Below are positions 47,942 through 60,824 of a stretch of 64,000 bases of DNA, piece by piece; within the stretch, counting starts at the first letter, position 1, and each line of letters opens with the position of its first letter. The DNA is taken from positions 21,985,126-22,049,125 of the forward strand of contig NW_019211455.1 of NCBI RefSeq assembly GCF_002443255.2, written 5' to 3'. Under the pieces are notes generated by a model. That model was given only the letters and a program-made list of their open reading frames with translations. It searched no databases and was not told the origin of the DNA. This DNA is from Varroa destructor. Its lineage: Eukaryota; Arthropoda; Arachnida; Mesostigmata; Varroidae. A program made the position numbers and the translations under genes.

Positions 47942-50693
47942 AGAGCCTTACCGATCGTTGGTCGTGGAAGAGTCACATCGGGACGGGGTGCAAAGGGGAA
48001 AGTACACGGAAACTTGCTTATAGTCATACATTGACAGACAAGCACAACAATCAAACGAATGGACAGCAGAGTGCAGAAAGGCACACTGGAGATATCAAAC
48101 GCAGGAGAAGAATTTAGGTTGAAAAATGCAAAAGCAAGTTTTAAATCAGTCGACTCTGCGAATCAACATTTGTACCAAATAACCGAAGACTTGGCTGTTT
48201 AAGACAATTTCCGAGCTTTTCGCTGGGGTGTGTCGAGCTATGCGTGAATATTTTGAACTGTCAGAAGTCTTCTTGTAGAGGTCAAATTGGCAGTAATTTA
48301 AGCTGGATGGGCGCGAGTTCAGAAGAGTAAAGAAGAAGAGTGCCTCTTCCGAGCAACGACAAATGTTTTTTAAGTTAAATCGATTTTTTGATGACTTATA
48401 TATCGATACCGTTATTTGATTTTCTAGAGTTCATGTTTTGACGACGTTCCTCACGAAGACTTATAAAAGCGACAGCAGTTGCCTATTTTTACCCTGCTTG
48501 TAAATGCTTGAATGCCAAACAGCTGAATAAAACTACCTCGTTTTAGGAATCTAGCTTTTTTTTTTGTAATGTATTTAATCGCTTGACATAGAGCAAATAA
48601 CAAACGGCGAAATTTTCAAGTAAATTTCGTAACTACTTTTTGTGGCGGGCAAAAAATCTCGCGCGAAAATGCTTGATACCTTCATAAAATGTTTCAGCTC
48701 AATCAAATAATTATTTGGAAAAAAACACTATGTCGGACCAAAAACCGCATTATTATTATTGTTATTTATGTGCGCCCAAGATCCGCTCTCAGACGCTCGA
48801 CTTCTCGAGCCGTCAACCTTTTCCGTAAACACCTGCTACAACAAAACTACAAAGAAAACTTACATTTAAAATATCTAACACAAGTTCATCAGTGGCCGAA
48901 CTAGCTATTCACAAAGTTCTTCACGAGAAGTTTCATGTAGTAGGGGAACCGAAATTGTCAAGGCTTTGCACCTGTCATAATCATAGGTTCAAGTTTACTT
49001 CGGCATGAACTGAAAAAAGTCAAGATTTAGGAGTCAAATCATCATTCGTTCATTCGATTACACAATTATTACAGATAAGACGTTTCTCAAATTCTCACGG
49101 CTTTCATATTTAGGTTTATTTTGACTAAAATAGTTCAGCGAACCTTTTTACCGGTTACTGCTTTAGGAACAAATGCTCGCCTAAGAATAGGAACTGTCGT
49201 CCCGTCCCATCTGTAGTTTCCTGCCTGCTTAACACTTCATAATTCCTTCGCGCACCTCTTCCACTGTTTAGCTCATGGATTCATTTCAATTCCAGCCAGA
49301 TTCTCAGATTCTGACGACGAGCTTTCCGAGATAGCAACCTCGCCGCTCAGTGTACAGATACGGTGCCTCCAAAAGTAGGGCCTACAAAACAAATTTTAAA
49401 TGCGCATTCCCTTGTTAATCAGAGGGGGGGGGGGGGGGGGAAGGGGCAGATGGTGGAAAATTCGTTTGGACCAAGTTGTATTATGGTTCTAAGCCTTCAG
49501 GAGCTGTGCCTCGGCTGGACCTAGCTCTCATACTAGCGAACGTAATAATCCTACTTAAAAATGAAGTATGCAACGTAAATAGAAAACAGTAGAACAACTC
49601 CTAGTATCACTTGTTGACATTCAGGCTCATTGAGTCTTTCACTTCTATAAACACAGCTTAACATATCGCCATTATAAACACTTCTCATACATAATGCAGT
49701 AGTATCTTGAGATCTCTACTTGTTACATCGCTTGTTCTCCCTTATTGATACATGTATATTCACATAAAATATCCTCATACAACGTACGGATGCACAGATC
49801 TTTCCGGATGTTTATAAATATACTTTTTTTTTTTCGCTACCGAGTTAACTTTGTAGACAAACGTCTTCCTATACCATTGAAATTAATATCCGCACTAGTG
49901 TTTCGCTAGCTTGATTTAGCAAGAGAAGAGATATGAGATTAGTGTGCTATGAAATTACATCAAATAGAGCGCAGAGCTACAGGTTCGAGCATTGTTATAA
50001 AAAACTTTTTATGGTTATTGTACACACGGCTGGCCACATTGTCTCCTCAACGTATCCTATGCAAGTCTTTAAAGTGCCGTCCTCAGATGTTGAAAATTCT
50101 TGAATCGAAGGTTCAACCCACCGTTTCTTATAGTGTAGAGGCCTAGTAGTATTTTCATACATGTCGATGGATAGTTACATCGTAGTATTGATGGCATGTC
50201 ATTTCCTTTATACGTAAATTTGTGCCTTAATTAATAATTGCTTAAAATCCGCTTTCTACTGACACCAACAGATCTGTGGTTCATAGTCTAGTTTCTATCT
50301 TTCGGCACGCTAAGTAGGTCATATCAAAGACCGTTTTGGCGCCATGAGATTTTTGTCTCCCCGAAAAGGCCTAGTGCATCTTGCGACAACGCTAAATCCT
50401 AACGTCACACATTGGCACGATATTGTTTCCCATATTTGATTTGGCTTATTTTGAAACACAATGTGTATGATGGGTTAGTTTTTCTATTGTGTTAATAACT
50501 TTACAGCAAAGTTCGTCTAACTACGAGCAGTTGATGCACTGAAATGTTGATTTAAGGTCGATCTCGTTGACGCGAATGTCGAGAGTTAGGTTTACCTAAG
50601 CGGACTCATCTCAGGTGCATAAATCACACCAGGCTTGAATGCAACTCAGGCAGGGAATGCCCAGCCAGTCGATCATTGAGTTCTTGCTGGGAA
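47942..50693. other. AT-rich stretch with a G17 tract
   Basis: A 17-base poly-G run lies at 49424-49440. The frame 48689-48904 is unsupported. No gene seen. Confidence 0.4.
49424..49440. repeat. poly-G tract, 17 bases
   Basis: Uninterrupted G run, followed by AAGGGG. Confidence 0.95.
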
Positions 50694-50962
50694 CCCGGTC
50701 TATTCACTGACATTGGGTTTCATCCAGCCTTCTCTCACTTGCTTGATCGGTACTAGGTCGTTAAATCTCTCCGAGTGTATAAGGACCTCGAAGCGCAAGA
50801 TTCTAATATGATTTCTAGCAATCTCCTATTTGAGGACCTTTCAATGTAGAGACATCATCCATACGGGGTACAGATTGCTGCAGATATTGTAGTACTGGCC
50901 ATCTTTGGCGGTGATACCCTGACGCACAAACTAAATACAGACAAGATGAAAATCATACACGA
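50694..50962 (+). mobile_element. relic of a non-LTR reverse transcriptase
   Basis: Pieces in the order of a reverse-transcriptase palm are visible in shifting frames. The first (50699 on) resembles the D-F-x-x-A-F-D block (FTDIGFHPAF, then LDRY). Near 50789 comes a Q-D-S-x-x-S-x-L-L-F-like block (QDSNMISSNLLF). At 50862-50962 a catalytic-box relic reads YGVQIAADIVVLA, with AAD where intact enzymes have ADD, followed by LNTDKMKII, like the conserved L-N-x-x-K-x-K step. Stops and an apparent deletion show it is dead. Clade is not clear. Confidence 0.55.
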
Positions 50963-51818
50963 TAAAATGAATACGATATAATATAATATTATCTAAAGCG
51001 AGTAGAATTTATCCGTGTCTCTTTCAGGAACGATTTCAACCAGGCTTCTCTTTCTTTGTGCTTCATTCCGATAAACATTCCGATAGCATAGATAAGTTTG
51101 TGAAAATTCAATTCCGATAGAATTTTCTATAAACCAGCACACTTGGTCCAGTAATGAGATCCACGAAGTAAATATCTGTGATAATTTTATTGAACTAAAG
51201 GATAATTTCTCCATCTCTGTTCTCTGTCGCCATACGTTATATTATCTTGGATATCAGCACCTCGAGAACTGGAAAGAGCTCTAGTGATTCAGCAAAAGCT
51301 CACAAAAAGTTTTGATTGTTTTTCTTTTCTCAAGGTTTGCCCAAATAAATCTTCGGACAAACATACAATGGCCTACTTTATCTAAGGCCCGGGACGGGAT
51401 AGCAAGTATCGATTATTAAAAATTTCAAATCTTCATTTGGCGTGATCGATCTAGCAACTAAGATTGACCATGCTGGGATCGTAGAGAGAAACAAGCGTCA
51501 CACAAAACGATGAGTGACAGTATAGAATTCCAGGGCAGCGTATACATATCTATTTATATTCATAGAATGCTTCACTGGAGTAAGGCTGCATACGTATATA
51601 TATAGATAATCTTCTTCGACATATATTGGAAGTAAGTTGTTAGTTCCACAAAAAAGTAACGATAGCCATTTTGTGTTGAACCGAAACTTGCATCTAAACA
51701 ATTTTAATCCAACAGAATCACACCTCACGACATTGATGTATTGAGAAAAATAAAATTTCATCGATTCGTATCTGTCAAGCGAGCCCTCGGCATGCGATAC
51801 ACCCCAGTAGGTTGCCTA

Positions 51819-51832
51819 CCCCCCCCCCCCCC
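51819..51832. repeat. poly-C tract, 14 bases
   Basis: Uninterrupted C run. Confidence 0.95.
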
Positions 51833-52366
51833 TTCCTGCTAATCTATACATTGATCATTAGTTGCGACTTGATACCTCTGCTGATCTGCCTGGTACAACT
51901 TTTTCTATCCATCGTTTCAAGATGGGTGCGTCAAAGGATGCGTATTCATTCTCATGACCATCTAGTAGTTGCAAACCAATAACAGCAGCGGGTTTCTGCG
52001 GCTATGTTTGTCCCAGTTCATACAGCGTGCGATACTGCAAAAGGATTTTGACATAATCCGACCCACCACATCTAGACCCTTCTGGAGCTGGAGAATATCA
52101 CGGCAGAGACCTTTTTACGGCAACCACAACTCCGCCCAAGCGTTAATATCGCACAATTAGCTAAGATACCTCATTATGATGACTTTTTTCAGAAACGACC
52201 CAAACAAGCTGGGTCTCGTTTTCAACGAGGTGTGTGAGATGAGATCAAATCTTGTGTGATGTCTGTACCTGTGAGGGTAAAAATCATGGGTAAGAAGGTG
52301 CCGTCTAATTGAATCACGGATTGATTACTAACTTTGACCATACGTTAATGAAGACTTGCTTTTACT

Positions 52367-52394
52367 TGGCCAGTCTGGTTAACCAGACCGGCCA
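52367..52394. repeat. 28-bp near-perfect palindrome
   Basis: TGGCCAGTCTGGTT is followed immediately by its reverse complement with a single mismatch (A in one half, G in the other). There is no loop. Confidence 0.93.
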
Positions 52395-55181
52395 TAGCTT
52401 TCCGAAAGAGCATTATTTGGGAGTCACTAGATACAGGATTCTAACTTCAATTATAATTACTGCTAAATATCTATAGCCCCTTGAAAAATAGCGGTATAAC
52501 CGATCGCTAGCAGATATGAGGGTAGCATTGGGGATTAATGAATGAGCATTACTTTAATTTTAGGTTGTCGCAGGTCGTAGAGCAGGTTGTCTGGTCTCCA
52601 CAATGCCTTTATTACGCGTATCATGGTAACACGCGCGCTGCATCAAACTGGATTATTATAAAATATTATAAAAAAAACTAACTCAGACAGAAATATGATC
52701 TTAAAGTTACATTTTATTTGATTTATTCCAAGCTGAAATGCTTAATGCAAATAGGAGGCAACAAAGCCGACCACTTATATGCAGGTTCCTTCATAAAGTA
52801 CCGCCAGAACCCAAACATATAAGAAAAGCAAGTTTTTTTTGTAATGAAAAAGCTTTCGTAAGCGTCATACTGCTCTGTAACGAGCAACGCCACAGAGAAT
52901 CATCGGCAGCGAGGTGTCGCATCTATTTTTACTCTATTGAACATCATCGAAAGAGTAAACATGCTCCAAAAATTCCCAAATCAAATAACAGGGACATTTG
53001 AATTTATACCTCTGTGGAAGTTCCTAGTACATTCTCAGTCGATAAGCGTTCATCGACTCGAACTGAAGGTCGATTGAAGACGCAAATCTTTGTCAGCGGG
53101 TCAGTAATATTTAGCTACACAGCCTGGATAAAATTGGGCAGCTGTCTAACCTTTGTTTTGTAGGTGTTTCACCAGAGTGTTTAATTTTAGTGAGACTATG
53201 CAGCATGATACGTAGTTTACCGCTGATCAAGGGCTGCTACGACACGTACTGATTTGGAGTTTTCCATAGGAAAAACTGCGGTTCCCAAGGTGATTGGTTC
53301 TGCATTCGGTACCATGGTGCGGAGTTGTAAGGCCTGGCGTAAGCATAGGGACTACTGACGCACTTGGCATAATACCGTCATTCAGATGCTATCTTATTTA
53401 TGAAGCTGATGGCCGCATCCTGCCCAGCGGAAAAGTGCACAGGCAATTCTCTGTTGCTCTTGAATAGTACTGATAGATTGATCAAAACTTTCATATTTCT
53501 ATCTTCTAGAAACGGTCCCTGTCAAATGTATTCTTTTTCCAATAGCAATAACGCGTCTTTTCCCCATTTATGTGTTGTCAATGGCCAACACCGAACGAGA
53601 TAAAACGAATTTCATTTAACCAATTGCGACGTTTCTATCTTGGAATCAGCCACTAGAAAAGGCCAACCCGGTTCTACAGTTATCAACTTGTGACCCGAAC
53701 ATGATCTAATTACTGATTCAGCGGTTAGATCATAATTAATATTTGACAATTAGAAGCTGCGCTGTTACTCATGGGTCAGTCACTTATAAATCATCGCTTG
53801 TCAGCCGTAGCTTTAATCTCTTAACAAACACAGGTGGGCCCACTGGACAAAAGAACACGTATGTTTTTACAGAAAGTGAATCCACTGCCCGACAGCCAGC
53901 CGAAACAAGAATGCGCTGTTTAAGAAGATAATGTTTCAAAGTAGAAATTCAGCTTTTTGATAAAAACAAGCCTTATTACAATTATTAAAAATTCGTTCTA
54001 AGGTTGAACTTGTTTTTCGTATATGTTCAGTAGTATACGGTTCGATATTGAGGTCGCTCTCTCAGTACTTCCACCGTGCCTAACTTATGTAAACTATGTA
54101 AATTCTGTAGTTTCCTTTAATTCGTTCACGCGCGATCATACGGAATAATATCTGAGTCGAGTACGCTTAGCTTCACGTAAAACTATGTAATTAAAGATAG
54201 TATAAGAAAATATATTTATAGGTTTGAGGTAAAATGTGACATTCATTCGTCACTCTGTTAAATTTCTTTTATCTTGTAATAAGATGAAATTTGTTCAGAA
54301 GAATATTAAAATATATTCGACAAACCTGTGATTAATGGTCCCGTTCTACCTAGCTCGTACGACTAGTAGTAGAAGCCGGTTACCTAGCCACGTGGGAAGG
54401 AACTTCGTGCCTCAGCAGGATCAACCAGGATGTATTTGGGTGGCCAATTGCAATCCTTATTGTTAAACCTTGATGACACATATCTCTTGATGGAAATATT
54501 TATGCGATTGTCCATAAAGGGTGTCCAAAAAATGTGGCTTACATCAACTGCTGTCTAAGTGCTGCGAGAAATTACTTCGTACTAACTTGCTTTGGGCTCA
54601 AGCTTACTTAACCGAACAAGCAATGTCGGTAGGTAAAGAAGTCGTAGCCTTTATCGTTATTTCAGGACTGTTTCCGTCTCAGTATCCTATGACAATGCAG
54701 GTACACATATACGAAAGTCTGATTCTACAGTTAACCCTGTTGAAGCGGCAACGACAGCATTATAAATGACTTTTTCGTATGGCATATGCGTAAAGCTGAT
54801 CAACAAGATAAGGAACAAAACTGATCATCTTTACTGCGTCAGTCATTGGAAGCGTGACCTGGCTTCTGTCCCTCTATGACAAGGTAAGGCTGACTCGAGT
54901 CGTATATAAGCGTACATGCCAACGGCTTCGACGCTGCTCGTCGTACACACGGACATACCTCTATTAAGGATGAAAACAAGCCTCAGTCATTTCTAGATTT
55001 AGTCAAGCCAAATTATAGTTCATTGAAACAAGCGGCACGTGAACTCTTTAGCATTCGTGCCACATCATGAAACAATTCGAAAGACAAAAAAGAAAGATCA
55101 ATCAATTGCTCATTCACTCACTGATCGATGCGCCAAGATCGAACTATTGTTACTATACCTATTGTTAATATATTGGCTGTA

Positions 55182-55211
55182 CTTTGTTTGTTTGTTTGTT
55201 TGTTTGTTTGT
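55182..55211. repeat. (TTTG)n microsatellite
   Basis: Seven TTTG units. Confidence 0.96.
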
Positions 55212-55370
55212 CTATATTAGAATAATTTATCTAGGGATCTTTTTTTCAAATTTCCAAGCTATTACGTCGGCTATTGTCTGTTATCGCATGATTAGTAAAA
55301 CAGTATTGATAAGATGTACCTTTCTTCATCTTTCTAGCTATCAATCGCTTATTTATCAATCTCTACTCAC

Positions 55371-55802
55371 AATCCTTGTTGTCCTTCATGGACAGTTCCG
55401 GTTTGACTTTTGGCATTTTGTCCTTCCGGTCAGTGGCCGGTGAGGGCGATTTGGACAAGCCGCGGGACGCCGTGGCGACAGTTTCTGCGCCGGGGGCCGA
55501 AGCGGCTTCCCACTGGACGTGACGACTTGACACTTTCTCGCTCCCGCTGGCACCGTCAGCGGCTGTTGCTTGCGCGCCGCTTCTGGTGGTGCCGATAGTA
55601 GCTCCGACTTCGAATCCGCTACCAGGTCTGCCCCCACTGAGGCTGCCGCCCCTAACTAAATCTGATGAATTTGTGACGTTTGCTGCTGTGTTCGACGGCA
55701 GCCCAGCAGTCGACCTTTGAGGAGATTTGGCCCCGCTGATGCCCGCCTTGAACGCCCGCTCGTCAAACGCACTAATGCGTACTCCGATAATTTCAACGTC
55801 AC
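55371..55802 (-). CDS. internal coding exon, 144 codons, disordered protein
   Basis: The best host exon in the window. On the minus strand the acceptor (tattgtacatagtttcag) precedes 432 bases closed by a perfect GTGAGTAG donor. Entry and exit are both phase 1. It starts GDVEIIGVRISAFDERAF, perhaps the end of a folded domain, and continues as a long Ser/Gly/Ala/Thr-rich disordered segment (RGGSLSGGRPGSG; SKSPSPATDRKDKMPK) to MKDNKD. GC content and codon use are clearly raised against the AT-rich flanks. SP and KSP steps suggest phosphorylation. No family is recognised; a scaffold, channel or nuclear protein would all fit. Neighbouring exons were not identified with confidence; the 44862-44957 candidate is phase-compatible. 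Confidence 0.72.
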
Positions 55803-58400
55803 CTGAAACTATGTACAATATAAGACAGAGTATAGGAACATAATCAGTATCAGTGAGCATTTGTACCAATAAGCATTGGTATTTATGAAAGAACAACGGA
55901 TTATGATTAACAACATTTGGTGGTAACTGCTACGGTTCACATTAATGGCACAAGGAAGTGCTTTTACGTTTGCATGTGCAAGGGGGGTAGAGGCGTGGCT
56001 TTTTGTATAAGCGCGCCTCTGTCTTATTCCTTTATGGGCCTACCTGCCCTATTTAATCGGGTCATTCCTGGTCACGTGTCAGCTCCGAATGCTTTCATGG
56101 GCGTTAAAATGCCAGCAGTGTTCCGAAAATTATGCTAACCCACAAAATTACCGGACCATCTATTTTGTAGCTAGACATACGTTTTACTAAGGTATAATAA
56201 CTTACCATCTGTCTAACAGCTCATCCCGATACCTGAACGTGCCATTCAGTGCAGCCAGTATTAATACTCATTCAAATAGATTCAAATGAATGCAATAGAA
56301 CAATTTAAGCCGTTAAAGTCATTCATGGTACACCGAGGCGAGATCTCTAAACGGTTGTTAACTTATGAAACTTGCTAAGGTCTTCCTGCAGTTGTGCCTC
56401 GCGCGTCAATGAAGAGATCAGCAGATCCTTTCAAACTACTCATAAACGATATGATATGAAAGACTGACGACAACTATATCTTTATGCACGACAAAACGTC
56501 ACAGAGCTTGGCGTAATTCTAAGCTACTAGTCACTACCAATGACGTTCAGATGGTGCTGTGGCTTAGCAGACCTCAATTCCGTAAATAGATATGTTGGCA
56601 AAATCATAAAATCACTTGCTTGAGGAGGACAGGAAACAAGAAATGTTCCAGATGTTTGTAAAAAAAACATTCATGGGTGGCAATTGGGTCCATTCATAGC
56701 AGAGGTGAAGAGAAATTGCATCAGAAGCATGCCTTAAGGAGTGGCAGTGGTTTTGTCACAAAAGGCAGTTACTACTGATCTTCGCCCCAAGTAAATGAGA
56801 TTACTTGTTAGCAGTAGCAACGATTTCTTTGTCGACACGTGAAGCACCTGTGTAAAGTGTGGCGCAATTGGTCTTGAGATTTTGAACTATTCAATGAATT
56901 GAAGTTCATTTGATTGAGCATCGACTGTATCTATACCTCACATACGCCCCGAGATTCAACGGTCTAACCCCTCCAAATCTATAATTTACTTTGGGCAATT
57001 TTTTCATATATACATATATATATATATAACAGCTAATTAATGTATTCTGCAGCTGCGATAATTAATAAATCTATGATGTAGCAACACCTGAACTGCGAAT
57101 ACGAATAGAATTCATGGTGGAGTAAATAAGATTTGCCTGTCTGTCCTGTGTGTCTTTGGTCCGTGACGGAGCCGTTCTCTGCACGCAACTACATTAAAGC
57201 GATACGTGTATCCCAACTCGGGCCTCATTGAAGATAAGGCCTTCGATGCAACGATAAGATTTGGCCGGCAGTGACGGAAAACGCAATTTTAAGCCCAAAG
57301 AGATAAATGGAAAACAGCTCTTAGAAACAGAAATTAGATTTGATAAACGTGGTTTACTTAAGCATTGTTTCTGCTAGAGGTGGGCACAAATTAAGGATAC
57401 GAATCACTGTTTCGTCAATATCGTCTTATATGTACATTCGTCAGCCCTTAAACTTCTGTGTGCCTTTAGAAAAGTTCCAATTTCCGTGCGCGTTTATGCC
57501 GCATTTGCGCCATGTTGCTTGGTGTTGTTATTGGTAAATAAAGTGGTCAACATTGACAAAGGAAGCTGACAACCTGTTAGAAAAAGACGATTAGTTTATA
57601 TTTGTTCCGATTAGTTTTTTTGTACCAGGATGTTATCTGTACCCCCAAAACAGAAATAAATTTTTAAAAATAGTCATTTCTATGGAATCGCATTGAACTA
57701 ATCTTATCATGGTTGTATTGAAACAATGAGATATAATATTTTCTGATAGCTTGACTCGTACTTGACGAAAAATCATTCGCGTAAATGTGCGTTCAATGCG
57801 TAAGAATAGGGCTGTGGACACGTTCGATCACCATCTAAGAATCAAGAAAATAAACACCGCTCTAAAAACAGTAATATGGCTTTCCGAAAGACAGATTACT
57901 TCCGCCGTGCAATGGCGTCCTCGAAGTACTCCGAAAAGACAGAATATCGTGCGATGAAAAGGTTCCTATACTTCCTTCTATACGCGTTCCGAGATTCATG
58001 TAAGATCCTTCTCATTTGAAACTATTCTTCATAGCATTGCACTTTTACCTACTGATGCTGTTCGTGTCAGCCCCATCCTTTCACAAAATTAATGACCTCA
58101 TTCATCATAGGAAAGCGTTCTCGCACTAACCAAAGAACTAAGATTAATAACCAAAGGTGACAATATGATAGTTATTTCGAGTGATTTATACCGGTCGCGT
58201 ATCGACTGAGACCCGCCAAATACGCGACGAGTGGGTGCCTAAGACCCCAACAAAACGATATTTCTAATAACTTCGCTGCCGATCACGGTTTGATAGGGTT
58301 TGTCACAGACCCTACCTAAAACGCCGCGAACGCGGCAAAGTTCTTCGACGTTGTGCTATGTGACGGCGACTCATAGTCAGGCCTTGAGATACTTCCTAAT
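55803..58400. other. AT-rich stretch upstream of the minus-strand exon
   Basis: Probably intron of the gene with the 55.4 kb exon. A strong minus donor (CAGATG before GTAAGTT) near 56208 follows a short open block, LAALNGTFRYRDELLDR, but its phase does not fit that exon. (TA)n lies near 57007-57029. Confidence 0.35.
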
Positions 58401-58814
58401 CCTATTGACGTAGTGAATTTTTCTCTCCTGTAGTTACATACATGATAGGCAAAACTGTTTTGGAAGATTCGACGAGGCTAAATTAAATTATGCTGCAAGA
58501 AAACGTAATCCGGATCTAATAGACCCAATAGACGTTCTTCTAGGATGGGAACAGTATGGGCGAAAGCTGAAGCCTATTCATTTACCAGCTCAGTGACATA
58601 GAGAAGCGCAAGCTAAGGCTGCAGGGGAGCGAATGTATAACCCAGCTACATTTGTGAAAGACAATATGGCCGGTATAAAATTCGAATCTATAAAAAGAAC
58701 CTGAAAAGCGATAAGAAGACACCGATTAGTCAGAAAACACAGCATTATGGACGGTGCTGACCTAAAAGCGATTCAATTATCTCTGTAAAAAGATTATAAA
58801 GATAGCAAGACGTA

Positions 58815-59800
58815 CTGATCTCCATCAGGTGCCCGGACGGAACATTAACGATGGATGATTGCCAGAAAACGCAATTACTTAGCCCACTCTTTAGTGGGAA
58901 ACACATATACGTCGAACGACGAATTGCTGAGGCGCATCCAATTGGATGATGGTCCGCTGCTTCCTTAGGGTGTCTTCCAATTTACCGTCCATGATGTGAA
59001 CGTCACCCAGTAAAGATACTCTAGCATGTGAAGAATCTTTGCTGGGTGACGTCCACATCATGGACGGTAAATCGGAAGACACCCTAAGGAAGCAGCGGAC
59101 CATCATCCAATTGGATGCGTACATGCATGAACTACAGTACATAAGAATAATGAGATGTTCGGCGGATTTCCATCATATCTATTTAAAATGTTTGGGGTCT
59201 CAGTGTGTTCACGAATTCATTGAAAGTGTCCAAGTCACATTCGGAGATACTCCAAACAACTATGTGTCCGGCGCACTAGAAGGTTAAGCCTGTTAACAAA
59301 GCCTGTGTTACCAATCGTCGTAGTGGGCTATCAGCTAGGAAGTATCATTTGTGTGGCTACATAACGAGCAAGGATTCGTATCTGGTTTTCAGTTTGCCCG
59401 CAGACCAAAACGAAGCACCGATCTGAAGTCACTGGGAACACAATTCGAATGGGAAAAGTTCATCACCACGCCTCGGTGTTTCCACATCGTGTACTTTTAA
59501 TTCAAGCCGACGTTCGGACGAGTCACCCATTCCGAGCCTCTCAAGATGCTTTCCCATTTCGGCATCGATGATCGACTAATGGAGTGTATTCAAAGTATTC
59601 TCAACGACTATATCTCACAAGTTAGAATCAACGTGGAACGATGAAATACCGTCAGAGTCCTAAACATTAGATTATCCTTAAGGTGCAATCCTAGAATCTC
59701 TCATTATAAGTATTTTGTATGTAAATGAATTAATCTATATAGTGCCTCAATCTTTGCAAAAGCCCACAAACAATTATGTTGTTCCACACGATGGGCAGGG
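58815..59800 (+). mobile_element. decayed CR1-like LINE, reverse-transcriptase part
   Basis: Blocks follow the order of a CR1-type ORF2. At 58823-58900 RCPDGTLTMDDCQKTQLL matches the segment before the palm (usually like DG-L-T-DD-x-K-A-x-L-L). At 59363 EQGFVSG corresponds to the Q-H-G-F block. At 59483-59640 FHIVYF, a TAA where intact copies have Asp, then FGRVTHSEPLKMLSHFGI matches the D-F-S-K-A-F-D-R-V-x-H block. At 59682-59735 GAILESLIISILYVNEL matches the G-x-L-G-P-L-L-F block. The catalytic ADD region near 59776 is destroyed. Stops, frame changes and an inverted duplication make it dead. The ends are not defined; related sequence may start near 58440. Confidence 0.82.
58933..59119. repeat. 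inverted duplication, 85-base arms, 17-base spacer
   Basis: 58933-59017 is the reverse complement of 59035-59119 with three mismatches (58979/59073, 58999/59053, 59011/59041), so the arms are about 96 percent identical. The spacer is 59018-59034. A transcript of either strand would fold into a long near-perfect hairpin. It sits inside the decayed LINE between two conserved blocks. Confidence 0.96.
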
Positions 59801-60824
59801 TAATTCTAGTCATGAATATTTCATTGCATAGAACATATAAAAAGTATGAGCTAGGTATGATAGGCACGATTCAGAGGTCGCTATAACACGATCTATACAC
59901 GATGTGTGTGATATTATGGTTCCACGTGCAACACGTCGCTCTAACTGAATATCACGCTAATGGTACTCATCAAGCTGCTCAAAAAGATGGCACCTAAGGA
60001 GTACACAGCAGCATCTGTATAGTATCCAAATCTCTGGAAACAACTGGGAGCCCGTATGTGAAACGCACTGCCTTCAAACGGCAGTGTGAAAAAAATGGCT
60101 AAATTTTGGATAGATTTAACATCACTGATAAGTAAACATAAACAAGCAGCTCCGAAGTTTATAAATATACAGTATTAGGATGGATACCAGATCTCGAAAC
60201 AATATTTCACTAAAATTTATCACCAATAAGTTGTATGTAAACGATTTATACCATGCAGTGAGTGCATGGATGACTTCTATGTCTCGCAGGCAGATCTCGA
60301 TCGAAAAATGGGTTGCACTTACCAACACTATGCACCAATATATCTCTCTGTTATACATGGTAATGATCGTGTTGATAAGTGCAACCTATTTTTTTTTATA
60401 TAAGCGATTGGTTAAATGGCATATCTGTTGTTGCAGCTCCGTTCGTATAGGTCCCTTGTGACGTGTAACACTCGTACAGCGTAGATCAGGCTTCAGACTT
60501 TTTTTTTGCCAAATATTTCATTGTCGTTTAGCATTGTTCCCTAGGAAGAATAATAACCTTAATTCTGATAGCAATTATAACATGATCACGTCACAACGGT
60601 GATGAAGGTGACCATGACAGGGAACTCCTTATTACAACTATAACGTGTCCGGGTTGCTTCCGCTAGCGGCCTCTGTTTGCTCTCCTGGAGCAATCTCTTC
60701 TCCGACACAAACTTTCCGTTGAGCTGTGACTAATGATTGTGACTCTGCTGCTTCAGCTACTGGTGATGAGGATGACGCGGCAACAGCGTGGCATTTGTCA
60801 GTACCGATATTTAACTTGCATCTT
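59801..60824. other. AT-rich stretch, LINE flank
   Basis: May hold the 3' part of the LINE, unrecognisable. A small hairpin CACTGCC/GGCAGTG lies at about 60069-60089. The frames at 60122-60461 on both strands lack support. Confidence 0.35.

Larger units (their letters stand above)
50963..55370. other. AT-rich stretch with palindrome and C14 tract
   Basis: A 14-base poly-C run at 51819-51832, a 28-bp palindrome at 52367-52394 and (TTTG)n at 55182-55211. Frames at 51969-52160 (SGFLRLCLSQFIQRAI) and 54521-54769 (LLSKCCEKLLRTNLLW) are mildly gene-like, without good splice sites. No firm gene. Confidence 0.4.

Noticed and set aside
56209..56268. Minus exon LAALNGTFRYRDELLDR with a strong GTAAGTT donor as the exon before 55802
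   Set aside because: It leaves in phase 2 while the 55.4 kb exon needs phase 1; joining them gives a stop.
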